Shown here piece by piece: positions 53,657-62,459 of a DNA stretch of 64,000 nt. A model generated the notes under the pieces. That model was not told the DNA's origin and searched no databases. It worked only from the letters and a program-made list of their open reading frames with translations. Each line of letters starts with the position of its first letter. The first letter of the stretch is position 1. The position numbers and the translations under genes were made by a program. The stretch is from Clostridia bacterium (GTDB lineage: Bacteria; Bacillota; Clostridia; Lachnospirales; Lachnospiraceae): the NCBI GenBank assembly GCA_910574255.1, contig CAJTAK010000011.1, forward strand, positions 39,817-103,816. The letters are read 5' to 3'.

Positions 53657-54712
53657 TTAAAAACAATGTTTAAAATACTCCGTATAAGCACTAAATGCCG
53701 CAGGAATAGAATAAGTCTCCTCCATCTGTGCTTTCTCCACAAAGAAAAAGCCTTCCGGTTCCTGATCCGGCTCCTCTATCTTCACTGCAAAGCCGGCCAT
53801 ATGCCATTCGATGTGGCTGAAAATATGTTTTGCCTCCGGAAGAGGCTGTATTCGGATAGGTGACAGGCCAAGACCCTTTACATACTCCAAAACCTTTTCG
53901 CTGTCGTACTGTCCATCCAGATTGGGCAGTTCATATAAACCGGCCAAAAGCCCTTTTGGAGGGCGCTTCTTTAATGCTGCTTTATTATCTGAAAGCAACA
54001 CCAACACTGTCCGCCTTTCAATACGGCGCTTTTTCGGCGGCGTCTTTTTGGGCAATTCCAGTTCCACATTGTCCCCATGGGCTTTGCACAACTCTTTTAA
54101 AGGACATTCCCCGCATTTGGGTTCCCCATTCGGCACACATACAATGGCCCCAAGTTCAATAAGAGATTGGTTAAAATCGCCTGCCCGTTCTTTTGGAATC
54201 ACTGCCTGTATCTGCTCCTCCATTTTTCGGCGGACAGACTGCTTCATAATGTCCTCATAGCTTTTCTGAACTCTCGACAGGACCCGAAGCACATTGCCGT
54301 CTACCGCCGGCCTTGGGATACCGAAAGCAATGGAAGCTATTGCGCCTGCCGTATAGCTTCCGATTCCCGGAAGCTCCCGAATCCTGTCATAGTCCGAGGG
54401 CATCTCTCCGCCGTGCTCCTTGAGCAGTTCTTTTGCCGCTTTCTGCATATTACGTACACGATTATAGTAGCCTAAGCCCTCCCACAGCTTCATAAGCCGA
54501 GCCTCCGGGGCATTTGCCAAATCACGAATGGACGGCAGTTCCCTCAGGAACCTTTCAAAATATGGCTTTACTGCCTCCACACGGGTCTGCTGCAGCATAA
54601 TTTCCGATACCCACACACGGTATGGTGTGGGCTCTTCTCTCCAGGGAAGTACCCGGGCATGTCCATCATACCATTTCAGAAGCGGATTCACTATCTCTTT
54701 CAAAGTCTCCAT
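53657..54712 (-). CDS. mutY: Adenine DNA glycosylase MutY
   Basis: A 351-aa glycosylase removing adenine opposite 8-oxoguanine. Helix-hairpin-helix LPGIGSYTAGAIASIAFG with the catalytic Asp in VDGN after it, then iron-sulfur ligands CVPNGEPKCGECPLKELC. The C-terminal NUDIX-like domain (RRTVLVLLSDNKAALKKRP; HIFSHIEWHMAGF) recognises 8-oxoG. Its ATG follows directly on the sfsA TAG stop (TAGATG). Confidence 0.97.
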   Translation of the reverse strand: METLKEIVNPLLKWYDGHARVLPWREEPTPYRVWVSEIMLQQTRVEAVKPYFERFLRELPSIRDLANAPEARLMKLWEGLGYYNRVRNMQKAAKELLKEHGGEMPSDYDRIRELPGIGSYTAGAIASIAFGIPRPAVDGNVLRVLSRVQKSYEDIMKQSVRRKMEEQIQAVIPKERAGDFNQSLIELGAIVCVPNGEPKCGECPLKELCKAHGDNVELELPKKTPPKKRRIERRTVLVLLSDNKAALKKRPPKGLLAGLYELPNLDGQYDSEKVLEYVKGLGLSPIRIQPLPEAKHIFSHIEWHMAGFAVKIEEPDQEPEGFFFVEKAQMEETYSIPAAFSAYTEYFKHCF

Positions 54713-55393
54713 CTACAATCGAACCTCAACTTCCTGATCTATCACAAGTGTATCCGGCTCCACCACACAATCTCTGGCAAAGATACCTACGCCTTCTGCC
54801 GCCGCCTTTCTAAGAGCTTTTCCAAAGGCCGGATGGGTTCGGTCATTGGGCTCCATAAAGTGTACATTTTTCATTTGAATCACAAAAAATATATAAGCCT
54901 CATAACCTGCTTTCTTACATTCTATTAATTCCTGAATATGCTTAACGCCCCGTTCAGTGGGCGCATCCGGAAAGCGAACGATTCCTTCTTCCTCCAGAGT
55001 AACTCCTTTCACTTCCATGAAAATCTTCCGCCGGCCATCTTCAATGTAAAAATCAAATCTGGAATTCCCATAACGGCATTCCGGCCGTATCATGGCATCC
55101 GGGCTGCAAAAATCTCCTGTCCGCAGCCATTCTGCCGTCACACGGTTAGGCGCCTGAGAATCCATATTAATAAGCCTGTCCCCTTTTTTTACCGCTATCA
55201 GATCAAGGGGGGTCTTTCTCTTCGGATTAGACTGCCGCTGCACATAGATCTCCGCCGCCGGCAGCAACAGCTCCCGACAGCGGCCCGTATTTTTTACATG
55301 ACAAATCTCTCGCCCTCCTGCCGTCTGCACATAGGCTACAAAGCGATTTGGACGCTCCAGGAAAGCTGCTTTCTCCATATGTTCATACTTCAT
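54713..55393 (-). CDS. sfsA: SfsA family protein (sugar fermentation stimulation)
   Basis: A 226-aa protein with the SfsA pattern: FLERPNRFVAYV near the start, CHVKNTGRCRELLLPG-like (here ending LPAAEIY), RFDFYIED and EVKGVTLEEEG, a PD-(D/E)XK-like core (E-V-K), then FPDAPTERGVKHI. Nuclease-fold protein of uncertain role. The first ATG (55393) lacks a good ribosome site; a second is five codons on. Confidence 0.93.
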   Translation of the reverse strand: MKYEHMEKAAFLERPNRFVAYVQTAGGREICHVKNTGRCRELLLPAAEIYVQRQSNPKRKTPLDLIAVKKGDRLINMDSQAPNRVTAEWLRTGDFCSPDAMIRPECRYGNSRFDFYIEDGRRKIFMEVKGVTLEEEGIVRFPDAPTERGVKHIQELIECKKAGYEAYIFFVIQMKNVHFMEPNDRTHPAFGKALRKAAAEGVGIFARDCVVEPDTLVIDQEVEVRL

Positions 55394-55582
55394 AGTATTT
55401 TACAATCTGCCTGTAACTATGCTAACGCAGATTTCTTAACTTCCTTCTATATTTTTATTAAGATTCCGTAAAACATTTGGAATACCCAATGTATTTTAAC
55501 ATAAATTCTAAGATTTTCCTAGTGTATCTAAGCTTTATGTTTTCATACGTTTTTATAATATTTTTAATTGCTGATGTATATG

Positions 55583-56476
55583 CTAACTGTTTTGGAACGC
55601 CTGAATGGTTCTCTTTCCCACAATTCCATCCACCGCAACTCCAAAATGCGCCTGTGCTGTTTTTACAGCCTTCTCCGTAGCTTTCCCGAAAATTCCGTCA
55701 ATATTATTGTTTCCTTTGGCATTTTTACCCGGCAGGAATTTTAGACGAATCAAATGATGTTGAACCCATTTAATATCTTCTCCATACAATGGTATCGATT
55801 TAAGGCTCAAAAGTCTTTGGGGAATCGGATATGGATTTTTTTGTTTATTGCCATTGTTTATTGCCAAATCTCCATACCATAGATTCAGGTCTACATCACC
55901 TTTGATTCCTAAGACCCTGCCTTTGGAACTGTATTGCCACCCCTCCAGCGTGCTTGACAATGCCGGCTTATTATTGGCTGAAGGATTTGCTGATGCCTCT
56001 ACTGCATTATTGGATGGATATCTGGCAATCCAAAAACTGCAAAGAAGCTCTTTCGCATATGGTTTTAAATTTTTGTTATAAAATGATAAGCCTGTATAGA
56101 TGCCAAATTCCAGGCCTGCCAATTCAATTTGTTTTTGATATGCTTTTATCACTTGTATCAAAGCAGCTCCCAAACCCTGCTGGGAGACATCTTCCACATC
56201 GAGCCAGACCTTTGCTTTTCTTCCTGACAAAATAGCAATTACTTTTTGTGCATCTGTTTTCGCTTTATTTACTGTTGTAGCATAGGAGTAATTGTATACG
56301 CCTATAATCGGGATAGACGCCTTTTCACAGCCCTTCCAATTGCTTTCAAACTGTCTGTCCGGAGTAAGATCTCTGCGGATTATTTTCAAAATTGCACCTT
56401 GAATTCCCGATGCCTTTACCTTTTCCCAATCAATATTTCCCTGATAGGAGGATACGTCAATCACTTTCTTGCTCAT
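55583..56476 (-). CDS. GH25 lysozyme with peptidoglycan-binding domain
   Basis: A 297-aa muramidase: GH25 barrel residues 1-200 (VIDVSSYQGNIDWEKVK with a catalytic-pocket Asp; KVWLDVEDVSQQGL with the catalytic Glu; WQYSSKGRVLG) and a C-terminal PG_binding_1 domain (VQHHLIRLKFLPG; IDGIFGKATEKAV; VDGIVGKRTIQAFQ). No signal peptide is visible, as in phage endolysins, yet no phage genes adjoin. AT-richer than its neighbours, suggesting transfer. A reverse-strand gene between sfsA and the aminotransferase. Confidence 0.93.
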   Translation of the reverse strand: MSKKVIDVSSYQGNIDWEKVKASGIQGAILKIIRRDLTPDRQFESNWKGCEKASIPIIGVYNYSYATTVNKAKTDAQKVIAILSGRKAKVWLDVEDVSQQGLGAALIQVIKAYQKQIELAGLEFGIYTGLSFYNKNLKPYAKELLCSFWIARYPSNNAVEASANPSANNKPALSSTLEGWQYSSKGRVLGIKGDVDLNLWYGDLAINNGNKQKNPYPIPQRLLSLKSIPLYGEDIKWVQHHLIRLKFLPGKNAKGNNNIDGIFGKATEKAVKTAQAHFGVAVDGIVGKRTIQAFQNS

Positions 56477-56604
56477 ATTCTGCCACCTCTTCCTTCCCTT
56501 GATGGGTTGCCAAATCTACTGTCCAGCTTCCCTATAATATATTAATCAGAAAGCCTAAAACTGTTCCTAATACCATTCATATTCGCCCTTTACGGAAAGA
56601 AAAG

Positions 56605-56634
56605 CACCTGCCATTATGACAGGTGTTCTATGTA
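56605..56634 (-). terminator. Intrinsic terminator downstream of the aminotransferase
   Basis: CACCTG-(9 nt)-CAGGTG hairpin followed by CTTTTCTTT on the minus strand, about 110 nt past the stop codon. Coordinates include the stem and flanks; the T-rich run extends to about 56592. Confidence 0.6.
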
Positions 56635-56732
56635 CTATATTAAGGATCCTACAGGTTTAGCAAGCTGCACTCTGATAACAGATCGGCATCCAAATATCGC
56701 CAGCAATGTCCGAAAAAGTTGCCGGAATAAAT

Positions 56733-57914
56733 CTATTGATATTCTTTCATCAGCTTTTCAAAAGCAGGCATAGCATTTATAATGGTTTTCTCTGCCACAC
56801 AGTAGGCAATCCGCACATATCCCAGGCAGCCGAAGTCGTCACTTGGAACCAGGAGCAGATCATATTTTTTGGCTCGCTCGCAAAATGCATAGGCATCCTC
56901 CTCCAAAGCCTTTACAAAAAGATAGAATGCTCCCTGAGGCGGCACACAGGTATAACCAAGTCTGGTAAGCCCTTTCATGAGCAGATCCCGATTGTTCTTA
57001 TATGCATCAATATCTCCTGTATCCTCTACACATTTTGCCGCCACCTGTTGAAACAAAGACGGTGCACAAACAAACCCCAGAACACGGGCAGCTCCTGCAA
57101 TAGCCGGAGATACTTTTGTATAATCTGTCAGGTGATTGGGAATTACAATATAGCCAATGCGCTCTCCCGGCAGAGACAGGGATTTGCTGTAGGAATAGCA
57201 GACCAAAGTATTATCATAATACTTTGTAAGATATGGCACTTCTATACCGTCATATACAATCTCACGATAAGGTTCATCCGCAATCAGATATATGGGCTCT
57301 CCGTATTCTTCCGATTTTCTCTTTAAAAGCGCCGCAAGTCCTTTGATTGTATCCAAGGTGTATACTACACCGGAAGGATTGTTTGGAGAGTTAACAATCA
57401 CACCCTTTGTCTTTGGGTTAATCCGTCGTTCCAGAGCTTCCAGATCCATCTGAAAATCTGGCAGATGAGGCTGTATTACCTGCAAAGAAGCCCCTATTCC
57501 CTCTACCCAACAACGATATTCCGGGAAAAACGGAGCAAAGGTAATAAATTCATCACCAGGATTGCCGAGAGCCCGAAAACAGATATTTAAGGAAGCTGCC
57601 GCACCACAGGTCATAAATATATTGTCGCCCGTGAAGCTTTCTCCAAAACGGCGATTCAAAGATTCTGCTATGGTTTTACGTACAGCCGCATCTCCCGGGG
57701 CTGGGGAATAAGCGTGAATCTCCTCTGCCGGCTGCTCTAACAGCTCTAAAATGGCCTTTTTAACAGTGTCTGGTGCCGGAATACTTGGATTACCCAAGCT
57801 AAAATCATAAACCTTGTCTGCGCCAACCTGGGCCTTACGTTTTAGGCCAAAAGAAAAAATCTTGCGTATAATGGAACTTTTGCTTCCAAGTTCGTAGCAT
57901 TCTTCTGATATCAT
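56733..57914 (-). CDS. Pyridoxal-phosphate aminotransferase, class I/II
   Basis: A 393-aa aspartate-aminotransferase-fold enzyme: DFSLGNPSIPAPD, NSPNNPSGVVYT, IADEPYREI and the PLP-lysine motif YSYSKSLSLPGERIGY. The substrate cannot be read from the sequence. It lies downstream of the ribosomal cluster behind a terminator, so it is probably a separate unit. Confidence 0.92.
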   Translation of the reverse strand: MISEECYELGSKSSIIRKIFSFGLKRKAQVGADKVYDFSLGNPSIPAPDTVKKAILELLEQPAEEIHAYSPAPGDAAVRKTIAESLNRRFGESFTGDNIFMTCGAAASLNICFRALGNPGDEFITFAPFFPEYRCWVEGIGASLQVIQPHLPDFQMDLEALERRINPKTKGVIVNSPNNPSGVVYTLDTIKGLAALLKRKSEEYGEPIYLIADEPYREIVYDGIEVPYLTKYYDNTLVCYSYSKSLSLPGERIGYIVIPNHLTDYTKVSPAIAGAARVLGFVCAPSLFQQVAAKCVEDTGDIDAYKNNRDLLMKGLTRLGYTCVPPQGAFYLFVKALEEDAYAFCERAKKYDLLLVPSDDFGCLGYVRIAYCVAEKTIINAMPAFEKLMKEYQ

Positions 57915-57934
57915 ATTGCCGCTCCCTTTCTATA

Positions 57935-57970
57935 AAAGCCTATCCGGAATATATAGTCCGGACAGGCTTT
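57935..57970 (-). terminator. Terminator of the alpha ribosomal operon
   Basis: Minus-strand AAAGCCTGTCCGGA-(8 nt)-TCCGGATAGGCTTTT, a near-perfect stem ending in T4, just after rplQ. Confidence 0.7.
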
Positions 57971-57992
57971 CTTAAAAATCTTATTCTGCTGT

Positions 57993-58529
57993 TTATACAA
58001 GCTCCAATACAACTTCCATAGCAGCGTCACCTTTACGCTGGCCAATCTTAACGATTCTCGTATAACCACCGTTGCGGTTTACATACTTGGGTGCAATCTC
58101 ATCAAAAAGTCTTGCTACCATGTCTACCTGCTTGGTATTTCTCTTTCTTCCTGCGGCTTTCTCCGGAACCTCTTTTACCGGATAAAGAACCTTCAGCATC
58201 TGACGTCTGGCATGAAGTCTGGAAGGCTGATCTTTCTTGATGGTTTTTTCTACTTCATCAAATACGGTAACCTTCTTGCCGTCTACTACTTCCTTTACTC
58301 TCTTGCCGTCCTTATCCTTACGGGGAACCTTAGCAGTAACGGTTACGGTCTCATAGTTATCCTTTTCCTTTACTGCAAGCGCAATCAGGCCCTCAGCAAT
58401 CTTGCGAACTTCTTTTGCCTTTGCCTCAGTAGTAACAATCTTTCCATGCTGAAGAAGTGCCGTTACCTGATTTCTCAGTAAAGCCTTTCTCTGACTGGAA
58501 GTTCTGCTCAGTTTTCTATACTTTGCCAT
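57993..58529 (-). CDS. rplQ: 50S ribosomal protein L17, extended form
   Basis: A 178-aa L17. Both ends match the family (KYRKLSRTSSQRKALLRN; NRNGGYTRIVKIGQRKGD), but an insertion of roughly 50-60 aa lies between (charged; KDKDGKRVKEVVDGKKV). Usual bacterial L17 is about 120 aa. Last gene of the operon, 67 nt after rpoA, GGAGG before the start. Confidence 0.97.
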   Translation of the reverse strand: MAKYRKLSRTSSQRKALLRNQVTALLQHGKIVTTEAKAKEVRKIAEGLIALAVKEKDNYETVTVTAKVPRKDKDGKRVKEVVDGKKVTVFDEVEKTIKKDQPSRLHARRQMLKVLYPVKEVPEKAAGRKRNTKQVDMVARLFDEIAPKYVNRNGGYTRIVKIGQRKGDAAMEVVLELV

Positions 58530-58596
58530 TTTTCATCTCCTCCATTCGTGGAACCACATCTCCATGCTTCTTCGGTCTTACTGGAGAGGGTTGTGA

Positions 58597-59556
58597 CTAT
58601 TCATCACTTGGGTTTAACTGTAATCCCAACTCTTTCAGCTTCGCCAGAACCTCTTCCAAGGACTTGCGGCCCAGGTTGCGGACCTTCATCATATCCTCAG
58701 AAGTACGGTTACAAAGCTCTTCTACGGTATTGATACCTGCTCTCTTGAGACAGTTGAAAGAACGAACAGAAAGCTCCAACTCGTCAATGCTCATCTCAAG
58801 TACCTTTTCCTTCTCATTGTCCTCTTTCTCTACCATGATCTCTGCGGTCTTGGCATTCTCAGACAAATCAATAAACAGGCTTAAATGCTCGCTTAAAACC
58901 TTTGCTGCCAGGCTGACTGCCTCGTCAGGAACCAGCGTGCCATTGGTATATACATCCAGAGTCAGCTTGTCAAAGTCTGTCACCTGACCTACACGGGTAT
59001 CCTGAACGGTCATATTGACACGCTCTACAGGAGTATAGATAGAATCAATCGCAATCACTCCAATAGGAAGATCCGGATTTTTATTCTTCTCTGCGCTCAC
59101 ATAACCTCTGCCTTTTGTAATGGTTAACTCCATGTATAATTTGCTGTCCGCACCGCCGTTCAAATGGGCGATCACCAGGTCGGGATTCAGGATTTCAATA
59201 TCGGGATCCGCCTGAATGTCAGCTGCTGTCACAATTCCTTCGCCGTCAAATTCAATGTAAGCGATCTTTGCTTCGCTGGAATCACTTGTATTACGAATCG
59301 CCAGATTTTTGATATTCATAATGATTTCAGTTACGTCTTCCTTTACGCCAGGAATAGAACTGAACTCATGGAGAACACCTTCAATCTTTACCTGGCTCAC
59401 TGCAGCGCCCGGCAGGGAAGAAAGCATGATTCTTCTCAATGAATTGCCAAGTGTCGTACCGTAACCTCTCTCAAGCGGCTCAACTACAAATTTCCCATAC
59501 TTTTTGTCATTTGAAATCTCTGCAATCTCAATTTTCGGTTTGTTAAAATCGAACAC
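58597..59556 (-). CDS. rpoA: RNA polymerase alpha subunit
   Basis: A 319-aa alpha subunit: N-terminal assembly domain ([33 protein letters not shown]) and C-terminal DNA/activator-binding domain ([34 protein letters not shown]). Normal length. 99 nt after rpsD, a gap holding a 12-bp hairpin (59611-59641). Confidence 0.99.
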   Translation of the reverse strand: MFDFNKPKIEIAEISNDKKYGKFVVEPLERGYGTTLGNSLRRIMLSSLPGAAVSQVKIEGVLHEFSSIPGVKEDVTEIIMNIKNLAIRNTSDSSEAKIAYIEFDGEGIVTAADIQADPDIEILNPDLVIAHLNGGADSKLYMELTITKGRGYVSAEKNKNPDLPIGVIAIDSIYTPVERVNMTVQDTRVGQVTDFDKLTLDVYTNGTLVPDEAVSLAAKVLSEHLSLFIDLSENAKTAEIMVEKEDNEKEKVLEMSIDELELSVRSFNCLKRAGINTVEELCNRTSEDMMKVRNLGRKSLEEVLAKLKELGLQLNPSDE

Positions 59557-59610
59557 TAAAAGGCCCCTCCTTCATATTTTAGTTGGGTGGCGTTATGCTA
59601 CGTGTTATAT

Positions 59611-59641
59611 GTTACAGTTCACATCAAAAGTGAACTGTAAC
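59611..59641 (-). other. Hairpin between rpsD and rpoA
   Basis: GTTACAGTTCAC (59611-59622) and its exact complement (59630-59641) enclose 7 nt. No T-run follows, so it may be a processing or regulatory stem rather than a terminator. Confidence 0.5.
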
Positions 59642-59655
59642 TGTTATACTCCCAA

Positions 59656-60249
59656 TTACTTAGAATACAACTCGACGATAAGCATCTCATCTACCGGTAC
59701 ATCAATTGCATCTCTGGAAGGAAGCTCTTTTACAGTTCCCTTTAATGCCTCCAAATCAGACTCCAGCCACTCCGGTGTCAGTCTTCCGCCAGTAGCCTCC
59801 ACGATGTCTTTGTATCTCTGAGATCCTCTGCATTTTTCCTTAATTTCGATTACATCGCCTGCTTTTACCTGGTAAGAGGGGATATTGACCTGCTTTCCAT
59901 TTACCAGAATATGCTTGTGATCTACAATCTGACGGGCTTCTCTTCTGGTTCTTGCAAGACCTAAACGGAATACTACATTGTCCAGTCTGCACTCCAGCAT
60001 AATCATCAGGTTCTCACCGGTCATGCCTTTCATTCTGTCTGCTTTCTCATAATAATTACGGAAAGGCTTCTCCAGAACGCCGTAGATAAATTTTGCTTTC
60101 TGCTTTTCACGAAGCTGAAGTCCGTACTCGGACATCTTTCTGTTCGCTCTTCTTAACTCTCTTGTAGATTTTTTATCAATTCCTAAAACTGTCGGCTCCA
60201 GACCAAGGGAACGACATCTTTTCAGAACCGGAACTCGATTGACTGCCAT
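59656..60249 (-). CDS. rpsD: 30S ribosomal protein S4
   Basis: A 197-aa S4: PVLKRCRSLGLEP near the start, KAKFIYGVLEKPFRNYYEKA, and the S4 RNA-binding domain LECRLDNVVFRLGLARTR then VDHKHILVNGK. No zinc-binding Cys set. 17 nt after rpsK. S4 often regulates its own mRNA; no leader is obvious here. Confidence 0.99.
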   Translation of the reverse strand: MAVNRVPVLKRCRSLGLEPTVLGIDKKSTRELRRANRKMSEYGLQLREKQKAKFIYGVLEKPFRNYYEKADRMKGMTGENLMIMLECRLDNVVFRLGLARTRREARQIVDHKHILVNGKQVNIPSYQVKAGDVIEIKEKCRGSQRYKDIVEATGGRLTPEWLESDLEALKGTVKELPSRDAIDVPVDEMLIVELYSK

Positions 60250-60266
60250 TACTTTGTACCTCCTAA

Positions 60267-60659
60267 TTAGACTCTTCTACGTTTGGGCGGGCGACATCCA
60301 TTGTGTGGTACCGGAGTCACGTCGCGGATACTGGTTACCTCCAGGCCGCATGCCTGAAGTGCACGGATTGCTGCCTCACGGCCGGAACCCGGTCCCTTTA
60401 CCATAACGTCTACTGTCTTAAGTCCATGTACTAATGCTGCCTTGGTTGCTGTCTCAGCTGCCATCTGAGCCGCATACGGAGTAGATTTCCTTGAACCTCT
60501 AAATCCCAGACCACCGGCACTTGCCCATGATAAAGCATTTCCTTCAGTATCTGTTAAAGTAACAATTGTATTGTTAAAAGATGACTGAATATGTGCCTGT
60601 CCGCGTTCAACGTTTTTCTTTATGCGCTTTTTTGTCACTTTCTTTGTAACTTTCGCCAT
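60267..60659 (-). CDS. rpsK: 30S ribosomal protein S11
   Basis: A 130-aa S11: [38 protein letters not shown] and [16 protein letters not shown] are diagnostic. 157 nt separate it from rpsM, more than in most genomes. Confidence 0.99.
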   Translation of the reverse strand: MAKVTKKVTKKRIKKNVERGQAHIQSSFNNTIVTLTDTEGNALSWASAGGLGFRGSRKSTPYAAQMAAETATKAALVHGLKTVDVMVKGPGSGREAAIRALQACGLEVTSIRDVTPVPHNGCRPPKRRRV

Positions 60660-60816
60660 TTTAAACTAACCTACTTTCTTCTTTCTTTTTAAGGTAACAC
60701 CATGGTCACTAAATTCATTTCCTCGCTTCGCTCGTCATTCATTAAGTGTCCTGGCGGGCTTTCGTACTAATCTCAGGCTGCGCACTCTGTGCTTGCCTTC
60801 GCTAAGTACTCAATGC

Positions 60817-61185
60817 CTACTTTTTCTTATTTGCTACTGTTCTCTTCGGACCTTTTCTTGTTCTTGCGTTGGTCTTGGTCTTCTGACCACGTACCGGCAG
60901 TCCCTTACGATGACGGATACCTCTGTAGCATCCGATCTCCTGCAGACGCTTGATATTCATAGCAATCTCACGTCTTAAGTCACCCTCTACCTGATAATCC
61001 GCATCGATAACGGCGCTGATTCTGCGAACCTCATCATCCGTCAGATCTCTTACACGGGTATCCGGGTTTACTTTTGCTGCTTCCAGGATCTTGTTTGCAC
61101 TGGCACGGCCAATTCCGTACACATATGTCAAACCGATCTCCACACGTTTTTCTCTTGGTAAGTCTACACCAGAAATACGAGCCAT
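60817..61185 (-). CDS. rpsM: 30S ribosomal protein S13
   Basis: A 122-aa S13: [21 protein letters not shown] at its start (in part), [39 protein letters not shown] precedes the ATG. A 341-nt gap lies before it, holding a GGATATGGA-TCCATATCC hairpin near 61315-61340 and no ORF I can support. Confidence 0.99.
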   Translation of the reverse strand: MARISGVDLPREKRVEIGLTYVYGIGRASANKILEAAKVNPDTRVRDLTDDEVRRISAVIDADYQVEGDLRREIAMNIKRLQEIGCYRGIRHRKGLPVRGQKTKTNARTRKGPKRTVANKKK

Positions 61186-61526
61186 TTGATTATTCCTCCA
61201 TACTTTAAATAAACTATTGAAACCGTACGCAGTGCTATCTTGATTCCGCTATACTGTTGAACGGTCACAAAGTTCCGGGCGTTTTTTAATAGGTGCCCGA
61301 TGACACTTTCCTAAATGGGATATGGACTTCCATATCCAGCCGGATAAAGACCCGGCCTTTCAGATACTCCGCATTACGCATTTCTCCGTTTTAAGCAATA
61401 TCATTGTGAATAATCCTGGTTGAATATATTGTAAATAACATTGGCTTTATAATAGGAAATATCTCATTATATGCCCAATGCTCAGCCGCACAAATATATT
61501 TCTTCACAGGGATTACACTTGCTAAA

Positions 61527-61640
61527 TTATCCCTGGCGCTGTTTGTGCTTTGGATTCTCGCAAATTACTCTGATACTGCCTTTTCTTTTGATGATTTTGC
61601 ACTTTTCGCAAATAGGCTTTACAGATGATCTTACTTTCAT
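61527..61640 (-). CDS. rpmJ: 50S ribosomal protein L36
   Basis: A 37-aa protein read directly from the sequence: [20 protein letters not shown] then [17 protein letters not shown], with the zinc-binding Cys pairs and His. AAAGGAGG lies 8 nt upstream. It has its own promoter and structured leader (61641-61842). Confidence 0.98.
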   Translation of the reverse strand: MKVRSSVKPICEKCKIIKRKGSIRVICENPKHKQRQG

Positions 61641-61741
61641 CGTAAAAATCCTCCTTTCACATCTTTCGTTCTCCCGGCATCAAAGGCCTCCTGGGTTTTG
61701 AAAGCTTTAAATGCCTGGAAAACAAGGCATTTCTTGTTACC

Positions 61742-61802
61742 GGTCTCTCCTTAGACCCCTAAAAAAGCGCATAAAAACAGGCGCAAAAGTCCTGTAGAGA
61801 CC
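61742..61802 (-). promoter_or_regulatory. Structured leader of the rpmJ-rplQ transcript
   Basis: On the minus strand GGTCTCT and AGAGACC close a domain holding two overlapping hairpins, ACAGG-CCTGT-TTTT and GCGC-GCGC-TTTTTT. They cannot both form, so this looks like an attenuator or protein-bound leader. It begins a few bases after the predicted start. Confidence 0.5.
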
Positions 61803-61813
61803 ATACGCCAAAT

Positions 61814-61842
61814 AGTATAACATTCGTGTATTCAAAATGCAA
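61814..61842 (-). promoter_or_regulatory. Promoter before rpmJ
   Basis: Minus-strand TTGCAT (61837-61842) and TATACT (61814-61819) with 17 bp spacing, inside the 287-nt gap after infA. Confidence 0.6.
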
Positions 61843-61883
61843 GTACTTTTTTAACAAAATACGGAAAAACTTCACCCGAAACC

Positions 61884-61920
61884 GGAGCTTACTGTTTCTA
61901 TCCATGTAAGCCCCGATTTA
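61884..61920 (-). terminator. Hairpin after infA
   Basis: GGGGCTTAC / GTAAGCTCC stem (one G-U pair) just past the infA stop, with T-rich sequence 15 nt later. Possibly a partial terminator between the adk-infA and rpmJ-rplQ units. Confidence 0.45.
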
Positions 61921-61927
61921 GTTAATC

Positions 61928-62146
61928 TTATTTATCTCTCCATATAATCCGCCCCTTAGACAGATCATAAGGTGACATTTCAATGGTAACCTTATCCCCC
62001 GGAAGAATCCGGATAAAGTTCATACGGAGCTTTCCGCTGATATGTGCCAACACCTGATGGCCATTCTCAAGTTCTACCTGAAACATGGCGTTTGGCAGCT
62101 TCTCCACTACGGTTCCTTCAATTTCGATTACATCTGCTTTTGACAT
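61928..62146 (-). CDS. infA: Translation initiation factor IF-1
   Basis: A 72-aa OB-fold protein: [57 protein letters not shown] precedes the start; 18 nt after the KOW gene. Confidence 0.99.
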   Translation of the reverse strand: MSKADVIEIEGTVVEKLPNAMFQVELENGHQVLAHISGKLRMNFIRILPGDKVTIEMSPYDLSKGRIIWRDK

Positions 62147-62164
62147 CTTTTTCCTCCACTTTGA

Positions 62165-62434
62165 TCAGATTTTAGGCTGTGCGAGCTTTGCTTCATATTG
62201 TCTTATAGCCCGCTTGATATCGTCATCGTTCTTCTCGTCCGGATTCCAATGCTCCGGCATTTGCTTTATGATCTGAATATGCTTCCACTTTTTCTTCTTT
62301 GGCTTTGACAAGGGTTTTCGTTTTCCATCAGCCAAATATACATATTCAGGCTCTGTTTTCACTATGAGATACAGGCTTCCTTTATCGTGCCCTGCTTTTG
62401 CTCTGGCAAACATGCCTGGTACAATACTCTCCAT
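62165..62434 (-). CDS. KOW-domain RNA-binding protein
   Basis: An 89-aa basic protein with a KOW-like start (VPGMFARAKAGHDKGSLYLI) and Lys-rich middle (KPKKKKWKHIQ). It is found between map and infA in many clostridia and resembles archaeal/eukaryotic L14e in outline. Likely translation-related; the exact role is not established. Confidence 0.9.
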   Translation of the reverse strand: MESIVPGMFARAKAGHDKGSLYLIVKTEPEYVYLADGKRKPLSKPKKKKWKHIQIIKQMPEHWNPDEKNDDDIKRAIRQYEAKLAQPKI

Positions 62435-62459
62435 ATGCGCCTCACTTCCTCCGCTTTTC

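Noticed and set aside
55583..56476. Prophage around the GH25 gene
   Set aside because: Flanking genes are housekeeping (sfsA, mutY, aminotransferase); no integrase, tail or holin gene and no attachment repeats seen.
60660..60816. Structured RNA between rpsK and rpsM
   Set aside because: Only an imperfect inverted repeat (about 8 of 12 pairs) and a GAGCGAAGCGAG stretch; too weak to call.
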